A stretch of DNA of 8,028 nt from Pseudomonadota bacterium (GTDB taxonomy: Bacteria > Pseudomonadota > Alphaproteobacteria > Micropepsales > Micropepsaceae), in contig JAEZBK010000181.1 of the NCBI GenBank assembly GCA_023427355.1, positions 1-8,028 of the forward strand, in the 5' to 3' direction. Numbering within the stretch: the first letter of the stretch is position 1; each line of letters opens with the position of its first letter. Positions 1 through 4,712 of this stretch are shown piece by piece. Both the position numbers and the translations under genes were made by a program. Under the pieces are notes generated by a model. It had not been told where the DNA came from. It did no database searches and worked only from the letters and a program-made list of their open reading frames with translations.

Positions 1-1
1 C

Positions 2-436
2 ACCAAGCTCTTTCACGCCTGGAACGAGGAAACCGGCGCCGTCACCAAGGCGGTGCGCGACGACATCATCGACGTGGCCAAGACCATGGTGGGCCTGGAA
101 GAAAGCTTCGTGGACCTGGCCTTCGGCATGGGCGACATCGAGGGCATGACGCCGGAGGCGATCAAATCCTATGTCCATTACATCGCCGACTGGCGCCTGA
201 CCCAGCTTCGCCTGACCCCGGTCTTCGGCAATTTCGAGGAAACCGCCACCGGCTACCAGCAGATCAAGGCGCATCCGCTGCCCTGGCTGGTCGAGATCCT
301 GAACGGCGTGGAGCACGCCAACTTCTTCGAACAGCGCGCCACCGAATATTCCAAGGGCGCGACCAAGGGTTCGTGGGACGGCAACGAGGGCGTGTGGGAA
401 CAGTTCGACCGCCGGAACAAGGTCGCCGCCGAATAG
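2..436 (+). CDS. nrdB: Ribonucleoside-diphosphate reductase beta subunit, C-terminal part (partial)
   Basis: This is the last 144 residues of the small, radical-carrying subunit of class I ribonucleotide reductase, which with NrdA reduces ribonucleoside diphosphates to deoxyribonucleotides in the cytoplasm. The reading frame is open to the left edge, so the start lies outside the window; a GTG at base 53 is internal. Recognisable segments are the late helices (EESFVDLAFGMGDIEGMTPE, then YVHYIADWRLTQL), the HPLPWL element, and the tail NGVEHANFFEQRATEYSKGA. In this family the C-terminal tail docks on NrdA and carries the tyrosine that relays the radical; the Tyr of ATEYSKG is the likely equivalent (inference). 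The metal ligands and radical site lie upstream and cannot be judged. The stop TAG is only 6 bases from the stop of the convergent glycosyltransferase gene, so there is no room for a separate terminator. Confidence 0.93.
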   Translation, partial: TKLFHAWNEETGAVTKAVRDDIIDVAKTMVGLEESFVDLAFGMGDIEGMTPEAIKSYVHYIADWRLTQLRLTPVFGNFEETATGYQQIKAHPLPWLVEILNGVEHANFFEQRATEYSKGATKGSWDGNEGVWEQFDRRNKVAAE

Positions 437-442
437 GCGTTC

Positions 443-1177
443 TCAGCCCAGATACTGTCCGTTCTGGATGGTGCTGGCGGCGCGGTCGTTGGGCGACAGC
501 GCCAGCGGCGGAAAACAGGCATAGGAATCGGTGAGCGGATAGGCGCGCGACAGCGCCACATCCAGCCCTTCATTGCGCACCGGTTGGGGCAGGATCGGCA
601 CCGCGGTGGTGAAATCGGTCAGCGGGAAGCAGCGCGCGGTGAGTTTCTTCGCACCGCCGGGGCTGATCGTGTAGGCGGGCAGGCCGAAGGCGAAGTCCAG
701 GCGGAAGGCCTGCGGCCGTGTGGTGGTGAAGCGGAAGCCGGGCAGGGCCGCCAGCATGGCGCGCTGGTCGAAGGCCATGGCGGCGGGCATGCCCGGCACC
801 ACGCGCAGGCCCATCACGGAATCGAAATTCCAGCCCCACAGCACCATGTCCCAGCCCGGCAGCATGCCTTCGAGCATCTGGGCGCGCGCCACGGCGAAAT
901 CCTCGCGGAAGATCGCGTCATCCTCGGCGATGGTCATGGGTTCGGCCAGCGCGATCGTCTTTTGCCACAGCGCATGATGGGACAGCGCCACGCCATAGGC
1001 GCCGCGCGTATAGGGCAGGCCGGGGCCGAACAGGCCGGTGGCGGCAATCGCTTCGGGCGTGAGGGCCGCGCCATCCACCGCATCGAAGAACTGGTAATCG
1101 AGGTGAGGATTGCGGCGTGCGAATTCGCTGCGACGCTGCGGCGTTCGCTCAAGGCTGATGACCTGGACCGGATTCAT
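443..1177 (-). CDS. Glycosyltransferase family 25 (LPS/surface polysaccharide type)
   Basis: A 244-residue protein with the layout of family-25 glycosyltransferases, which add hexoses (often galactose) to lipooligosaccharide or other surface glycans at the cytoplasmic face of the inner membrane. It opens with a nucleotide-binding beta strand (VQVISLERTPQRRSEF, residues 4-19), followed by the FFDAVDG segment (30-36), the family motif GAYGVALSHHALWQ (59-72), the acidic metal/sugar-nucleotide motif AEDD (84-87), and the late AYTISPGGAKKL (168-179). I chose ATG at 1177 because family members begin right at the first strand. The frame runs upstream to a TTG at 1240, but those 21 extra residues are arginine-rich and unlike the family. 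No clear Shine-Dalgarno sequence precedes 1177. It is divergent from the aminotransferase gene and has no glycan-gene neighbours here, so acceptor and donor sugars are unknown. Confidence 0.82.
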   Translation of the reverse strand: MNPVQVISLERTPQRRSEFARRNPHLDYQFFDAVDGAALTPEAIAATGLFGPGLPYTRGAYGVALSHHALWQKTIALAEPMTIAEDDAIFREDFAVARAQMLEGMLPGWDMVLWGWNFDSVMGLRVVPGMPAAMAFDQRAMLAALPGFRFTTTRPQAFRLDFAFGLPAYTISPGGAKKLTARCFPLTDFTTAVPILPQPVRNEGLDVALSRAYPLTDSYACFPPLALSPNDRAASTIQNGQYLG

Positions 1178-1416
1178 GGAAAGCCGACGCACGCGCACAA
1201 CTTGCCCTGCTACTTGACGGGCATTCCGGCCTTCATGCAACTGTTACGGGAAGTTCATGATCGCGTAAACATTGGCGGGAAGCGCGCGGGAGCGCCTGTG
1301 CAAACCTTTGACGGGACAGCCGATTTCGCAGCCAATTTGCCGCCTTGCGGCTGCTGGTTTCACCCCGGGGATAAGGATATAGGAGTGCCCGCAAAACGCG
1401 CATTCACGGAATCGCC
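1178..1416. other. Divergent intergenic region between glycosyltransferase and aminotransferase
   Basis: These 239 bases separate two divergent genes and should hold both promoters. They are visibly less GC-rich than the flanking genes. TTGACG hexamers occur at 1214-1219 and 1308-1313 on the plus strand, but neither has a convincing -10 at 16-18 bases. GCAGCC (1328-1333) and GGCTGC (1349-1354) could form a 6-bp stem in the aminotransferase leader. AGGAG at 1381-1385 is too far from the ATG at 1417 to serve it; the closer CGGA at 1407-1410 is better placed. No convincing small gene is seen. Confidence 0.55.
1241..1269 (-). promoter_or_regulatory. Weak candidate sigma-70 promoter for the glycosyltransferase gene
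   Basis: Read on the minus strand, TTTACG (1269-1264) and TAACAG (1246-1241) are separated by exactly 17 bases and sit about 60 bases upstream of the chosen glycosyltransferase start. The match is 4 of 6 bases to the -35 consensus and about 3 of 6 to the -10 consensus. Spacing is the best argument; the hexamers are weak. Confidence 0.22.
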
Positions 1417-2601
1417 ATGCTGAAAACCGTCCCCGCCTTCGACCATCTGGGCGAGGAGAACGCCTTTGCCGTTCTTGCTCGCGCAAATGCCCTGGCCGCA
1501 CAGGGCAAGGACATCATCAGCCTGGGCATCGGCCAGCCGGATTTCCGCACCGCCGATCACATTTCCGAAGCCGCGATCAAGGCGATCCGTGATGGCCATC
1601 ACGGTTATACCGCCGCCACCGGCATTCCGCCGCTGCGCGAAGCCGTCGCCGCCGACCTGCACAAGCGCTACAAGGTCGAAGTCTCGCCAGAAAGCGTGAT
1701 GATCATGCCGGGCGGCAAGCCGACCATGTACATGACCATCATCATGTTCGGCGAACCGGGCGCGGAGATCATGTATCCCGATCCGGGCTTTCCCATCTAT
1801 CACTCGATGATCGAATTCACCGGCGCGACGCCGGTGCCGATCCCGATACGCGAAGGCTATGGCTTCGCCTTCTCGGCGGAAGAAACGCTGTCGCTGATCA
1901 CGCCGCGCACGCGCCTGATCATCCTGAATTCGCCCGCCAACCCGACCGGCGGCGTGGTGCCCAAGGCCGAGTTCGACAAGCTGGTGAAGGGCCTGGAGAA
2001 GTGGCCGGATGTCGCCATCCTGTCCGACGAGATCTATGACCGCATCCTGTATGATGGCGAACAGCATGTGACGCTGCTGTCCTATCCGGAAATCCGCGAC
2101 CGGCTGATCATCCTCAATGGCTGGTCCAAGACCTATGCCATGACCGGCTGGCGCCTGGGCTATGCCATCTTCCCGCCCAAGCTGTTCGACCTGGCGCGCA
2201 AGCTGGCGGTGAATTTCCATTCCTGCGTGAATGCGCCGACGCAATATGCCGGCATCGCCGCGCTGACCGGGCCGCAGGATCCGGTGGACCATATGGTGCG
2301 CGAATTCGACAAGCGCCGGAAGCTGGTGGTCGAAGGGCTGAACAATCTGCCCGGCGTGAGCTGCATCATGCCCAAGGGCGCCTTCTATGCCTTCCCGAAC
2401 GTCAGCCAGACCGGCTGGAAGGCCAAGAAGCTGGCGACCGCGATCCTGGATGATGTCGGCGTCGCCATGGTGGGCGGGCCGGATTTCGGCATCCTGGGCG
2501 AAGGCTATCTGCGCGTGTCCTATGCGAACTCGGCGGAGAATATCTCCCGCGCGCTGGAGCGGATGGGCGACTTCCTCTCGCGCGTCAAGCCGACGGCCTG
2601 A
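1417..2601 (+). CDS. PLP-dependent aminotransferase, class I/II (aspartate aminotransferase-like)
   Basis: A full-length 394-residue fold-type I aminotransferase, cytoplasmic, transferring an amino group between an amino acid and a 2-oxo acid through pyridoxal phosphate. Visible landmarks are GIGQPDF (37-43), the GYTAATG/LREAVA substrate-side segment (63-77), PGGKPTMY (98-105) near the cofactor phosphate, NSPANPTGG with cofactor-contacting Asn175, SDEIYDRILY with Asp204 and Tyr207, the Schiff-base lysine in NGWSKTYAMTGWRLGY (Lys238, with Arg246 for phosphate), and the carboxylate-binding arginine in GEGYLRVSYA (Arg366). All expected active-site residues are present, so it should be active. 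The ATG at 1417 is preceded by CGGA six bases upstream and fits the family's usual N terminus. Aspartate is the likeliest substrate by subfamily, but alanine, tyrosine or prephenate are possible. The stop is 4 bases from the stop of the convergent GIY-YIG gene. Confidence 0.9.
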   Translation: MLKTVPAFDHLGEENAFAVLARANALAAQGKDIISLGIGQPDFRTADHISEAAIKAIRDGHHGYTAATGIPPLREAVAADLHKRYKVEVSPESVMIMPGGKPTMYMTIIMFGEPGAEIMYPDPGFPIYHSMIEFTGATPVPIPIREGYGFAFSAEETLSLITPRTRLIILNSPANPTGGVVPKAEFDKLVKGLEKWPDVAILSDEIYDRILYDGEQHVTLLSYPEIRDRLIILNGWSKTYAMTGWRLGYAIFPPKLFDLARKLAVNFHSCVNAPTQYAGIAALTGPQDPVDHMVREFDKRRKLVVEGLNNLPGVSCIMPKGAFYAFPNVSQTGWKAKKLATAILDDVGVAMVGGPDFGILGEGYLRVSYANSAENISRALERMGDFLSRVKPTA

Positions 2602-2605
2602 TCCC

Positions 2606-2860
2606 CTAAAGACCGGCGCGCAGCGCCGCGCGAAACGCGCGGTCGTGCTTCAGCGCATATTCGCGCGCCATCGCCTTGCGCCGCGTGCGATGCTTCTCGG
2701 CATAGATGAGCGCCCAAGCGCGGCCGCGCGTGCTGCGCGCGCCCTTGCTGCCGCCATTGTGTTCGGCGACGCGGCGCTCCAGGTCGAGCGTCCAGCCCAC
2801 ATAGGTGACGATGCGCCCGTCGGGATTCGCGCAGGCCAGGACATAGACGAAGGACGGCAT
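2606..2860 (-). CDS. GIY-YIG nuclease-superfamily small protein
   Basis: An 84-residue single-domain protein of the GIY-YIG superfamily (the YhbQ/UPF0213-like small group), known for DNA-cleaving or DNA-repair-related folds, though most short stand-alone members have no defined role. The two signature strands appear as FVYVLAC (4-10) and TYVGWT (19-24), that is, VYV...YVG in place of GIY...YIG. They are followed by LERRVAEHNGG (28-38), which holds the conserved arginine and the H-N pair, and AREYALKHDRAFRAAL (65-80), where Glu67 is the likely metal-binding glutamate. Length and order match the family. The start ATG at 2860 follows immediately on the natural first residues; its ribosome-binding site is weak. 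It diverges from the deacetylase gene across 57 bases and converges on the aminotransferase. Biological role unknown. Confidence 0.85.
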   Translation of the reverse strand: MPSFVYVLACANPDGRIVTYVGWTLDLERRVAEHNGGSKGARSTRGRAWALIYAEKHRTRRKAMAREYALKHDRAFRAALRAGL

Positions 2861-2905
2861 GACCGAGCTTTATCTGCTTCGCCGCGTGCCGGGAAAGAGG
2901 TGGGG

Positions 2906-2911
2906 TAGAAT
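2906..2911 (+). promoter_or_regulatory. Candidate -10 element placed for leaderless transcription of the deacetylase gene
   Basis: TAGAAT matches the sigma-70 -10 consensus at 5 of 6 positions and is followed by exactly six bases (CCGCCC) and then the ATG at 2918, so the expected transcription start coincides with the start codon. No recognisable -35 lies 16-18 bases upstream, and there is no correctly spaced Shine-Dalgarno sequence: the purine-rich AAAGAGG ends 17 bases before the ATG. Confidence 0.33.
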
Positions 2912-2917
2912 CCGCCC

Positions 2918-3907
2918 ATGGGGCCGGTGATTCGTTTCGTGAAGCGGCGGGCGCGCGAGCTGGTGTTCGCGGGGCTGGCGGGCTTTGCGCTGTGGACGGG
3001 CGGCGCGGCGGCGCTGGCGGGGCTGCCGCACCTGATCGGCGCGGTGACGCCCGGCCTGATGGCCACCGCCCATGCCGATGCGCCGCCCGCGCGCGCGGAT
3101 GTGGCGCGGCTGGCGCTGCCGGGGTTCGCGCAAAGCCTGCATGCGCCGCAATTGCTGTATCCGGTGGTGGCGCAGGTTCTGCCGGACTGGCTGGTGGCAA
3201 GGCCGGACGCGCCGCCGCAAAAGCCCGTCATCGCCATCGTGATCGACGATCTGGGCGCGGATATCTCCGGCACCGAAAAAGCGATGCGCCTGCCCAAAGC
3301 GGTGGCGCTGGCCTTCCTGCCTTATGCCGAGATGACGCCCGCATTCGCGATGCGGGCGCGGGACGAGGGGCGCACCGTGCTGGCGCATGTGCCAATGCAG
3401 GCGACGCGGGTGACACGCACGACGCCCATGCTGCTGGAAACGGGGATGGCGGCGGACGAGATCCTGCGGCGGCTGAACTGGTCGCTGGATCGCGTGCCCG
3501 GCGCGGTGGGGCTGAACAACCATGAAGGCAGCCGCTTCACGGCGGATGACGCGGCGCTGGCCCCGGTGATGGCGGCGGCGAAGGCGCGGGGATTGTTCTT
3601 TCTGGATTCCAAGACCTCGCCCGCGTCACGCGCCGAGGATGCGGCGCGCGCGGCGGGATTGCGCACGGGCGGCCGGGACATTTTCCTGGATGATGACCAG
3701 AGCGAGGCGGCGGTGCGGCAACAACTGGCGGCGCTGGCGGCGACGGCCAAGCGCAACGGCGCGGCCATCGCCATCGGCCATCCCCATGCCGTGACGCTGC
3801 GGCTGGTGGCGGAATGGCTGGGGCAGGATCTTGGCGTCACGCTGGTGACGCTGGAGGCGGCGATGCGGGCGAAGGACGCACGGGCGCGTGCGATGGCGGC
3901 GCGCTAA
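2918..3907 (+). CDS. Divergent polysaccharide deacetylase (YibQ family)
   Basis: A 329-residue envelope protein of the divergent polysaccharide deacetylase family (Pfam Polysacc_deac_2, PF04748). It has a short basic N terminus and a hydrophobic stretch at about 15-45 that looks like a membrane anchor or signal segment. An Ala/Pro-rich linker (about 50-100) follows, then the catalytic-type barrel: AIVIDDLG (106-113, Asp110/Asp111), VALAFLPY (129-136), AHVPMQ (156-161), GLNNHEGSRFT (198-208, His202), FFLDSKT (227-233), FLDDDQS (256-262) and GHPH (287-290). These match the family's metal-site and active-site blocks in order, so the periplasmic domain seems intact. The family is linked to cell-wall or polysaccharide processing, but its substrate is not established. 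In many alphaproteobacteria it sits beside murein hydrolase activator and CtpA-type protease genes; neither is here. The gene is extremely GC-rich (50 of 60 bases in 3001-3060). A compound palindrome begins 6 bases after its stop. Confidence 0.88.
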   Translation: MGPVIRFVKRRARELVFAGLAGFALWTGGAAALAGLPHLIGAVTPGLMATAHADAPPARADVARLALPGFAQSLHAPQLLYPVVAQVLPDWLVARPDAPPQKPVIAIVIDDLGADISGTEKAMRLPKAVALAFLPYAEMTPAFAMRARDEGRTVLAHVPMQATRVTRTTPMLLETGMAADEILRRLNWSLDRVPGAVGLNNHEGSRFTADDAALAPVMAAAKARGLFFLDSKTSPASRAEDAARAAGLRTGGRDIFLDDDQSEAAVRQQLAALAATAKRNGAAIAIGHPHAVTLRLVAEWLGQDLGVTLVTLEAAMRAKDARARAMAAR

Positions 3908-3913
3908 CCCGAT

Positions 3914-3999
3914 GTCATGGCCCGGCTTGCCCGGGCCATCCAGAGTCGGAAGCGCCGGTGCCCGTGACTCTGGATGGCCCACGTAAAGTGGGCCATGAC
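3914..3999. repeat. Interspersed compound palindrome (double hairpin within an inverted repeat)
   Basis: An 86-base element between convergent genes. The left half folds as ATGGCCCGG/CCGGGCCAT (3917-3925 with 3931-3939), a 9-bp stem with a 5-base loop. The right half folds as ATGGCCCAC/GTGGGCCAT (3974-3982 with 3988-3996), also a 9-bp stem with a 5-base loop. The halves are inverted copies of each other: GTCATGGCCC (3914-3923) pairs with GGGCCATGAC (3990-3999), and the 15-base GGGCCATCCAGAGTC (3933-3947) pairs perfectly with 3966-3980, around an 18-base centre (3948-3965). The GTCATGGCC...GGCCATCCA style is familiar from alphaproteobacterial repeats found in many copies per genome. It could slow or end transcription from both sides, but neither strand shows a T-run, so it is not a standard intrinsic terminator. 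Confidence 0.8.
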
Positions 4000-4007
4000 G
4001 ATGGGGT

Positions 4008-4682
4008 TTAGCGGGAAAGAAATTCTGTACCTCCGCAAGCCCATCCCACATGCAGCGGCCTTGTCGCCTTGGGCTGTATCGTCAGAAGCCGGTTTGGTTC
4101 CGCCGTAATTCCAAATAGCGACACGAAACGAGAAAATTCATTAAACCAGAGGCGATCTGGCGAGAAGGAATGCACGATCATCGCTGCCATATCAGTCTTG
4201 AAGTTATCTGCTTCTATGACGGCGGAGGCTGTACGATGCAAAAGCTGATAGTGAAGGTTATCCGGCAAGGTACCTTTTAGTCCCAATAGACTTTGCAGAA
4301 ACTCCAGTCTTTGCAGCTTTCCTGGAGAAGCGTTTTGAAGCCATTTGGAAAGCGGTTGATCGAAGGGTTCGTTTACCTTGCCTTCGACAGTGACGGCGAT
4401 AGTCCTTTCGCCTGCGCGCATGAGTGCAAACAGGTCATTCTGACTATCGCCTCGACTGGCTCCCGGCAGGGGTACTTTATGCTCTGGGAATGCCGCGAGT
4501 AGTCGTAAAGGATTGCCGAGGGGGGAAAGAATGGTCTCGATTTCGGGCGGCAGCATGTCTGCATTTTCCCAGCAATGGGCTAAAGTGCGCGCGGAAAAGC
4601 CAGTGCGCCAATGCTTGATGGGGTCACCCAGTAGCCGCTGCCAATCTCCCGGTCCTGTGGAAGGGAGATAGATTCGGGGCAT
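4008..4682 (-). CDS. DUF6946-like protein of unknown function, possible PD-(D/E)XK fold
   Basis: A 224-residue soluble protein with no signal peptide or membrane segment. The N-terminal pattern (RIYLPSTGPGDWQRLLGDP, then HWRTGFSARTLAHCWE) and PEHKVPLPG recall the family I know as DUF6946; this is from memory, not a search. The central block SQNDLFALMRAGERTIAVTV-EGK places Asp83 sixteen residues before Glu100-Gly-Lys102, the spacing of a PD-(D/E)XK nuclease core, and YQLLHRTASAV (145-155) follows as a conserved-looking helix. A nuclease or nuclease-derived function is inference. Composition is unlike its neighbours: four 60-base lines counted by hand gave 28, 30, 27 and 34 G+C, against 40 in nearby trpE. 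Its ATG shares one base with the trpE stop codon (TAATG on the minus strand), with AAGGGG five bases upstream as ribosome-binding site. It is thus the last gene of the ppiD-trpE block and probably translationally coupled to trpE. Confidence 0.78.
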   Translation of the reverse strand: MPRIYLPSTGPGDWQRLLGDPIKHWRTGFSARTLAHCWENADMLPPEIETILSPLGNPLRLLAAFPEHKVPLPGASRGDSQNDLFALMRAGERTIAVTVEGKVNEPFDQPLSKWLQNASPGKLQRLEFLQSLLGLKGTLPDNLHYQLLHRTASAVIEADNFKTDMAAMIVHSFSPDRLWFNEFSRFVSLFGITAEPNRLLTIQPKATRPLHVGWACGGTEFLSR

Positions 4683-4712
4683 TACTGCCCCTTCTTCGCC
4701 TGGCTGGCGAAG
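4676..4712 (-). promoter_or_regulatory. Tandem RNA hairpins over the trpE stop and downstream start codon
   Basis: On the minus strand two stems stand side by side, 2 bases apart. The first is CTTCGCC/GGCGAAG (4712-4706 with 4700-4694; 7 bp, 5-base loop), inside the last trpE codons. The second is GGGGCA/TGCCCC (4691-4686 with 4681-4676; 6 bp) closed by the GNRA-type loop GTAA (4685-4682). The loop contains the trpE stop TAA and the A of the next ATG. The 5' arm contains the AAGGGG ribosome-binding site and the 3' arm the rest of the start codon and codon 2. Such folding would hide the downstream start until a ribosome finishes trpE (inference). Confidence 0.5.

Noticed and set aside
1178..1240. 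Longer glycosyltransferase start at TTG 1240
   Set aside because: The 21 added residues are arginine-rich and unlike the family, whose members start directly at the first nucleotide-binding strand.
1308..1336. Sigma-70 promoter for the aminotransferase at TTGACG 1308
   Set aside because: The sequence 16-18 bases downstream (GCCAAT region) has almost no match to a -10 element.
584..1423. A 279-codon open frame on the plus strand, antisense to the glycosyltransferase
   Set aside because: Composition is a Gly/Arg/His-rich shadow, and it overlaps the real aminotransferase start; its apparent late start GTG at 1385 has AGGAG directly abutting it, too close to work.
1360..2292. A 310-codon open frame on the minus strand, antisense to the aminotransferase
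   Set aside because: His/Arg/Asp-rich low-complexity product typical of antisense shadows; the plus strand has every catalytic motif of a PLP aminotransferase.
3914..3999. Intrinsic terminator for the deacetylase gene
   Set aside because: The hairpins are strong, but no T-run follows either on the plus strand or the minus strand; kept as a repeat with a possible attenuating effect.
3814..4011. Small open frame running through the palindrome, ending in a HGPACPGHPE-type peptide
   Set aside because: This peptide is the translation of the repeat itself and often appears as a spurious gene in genomes that carry it.
4293..4502. Short plus-strand open frames antisense to the DUF6946-like gene
   Set aside because: No ribosome-binding site and no recognisable motif; the minus-strand frame is longer and has family-like conserved blocks.
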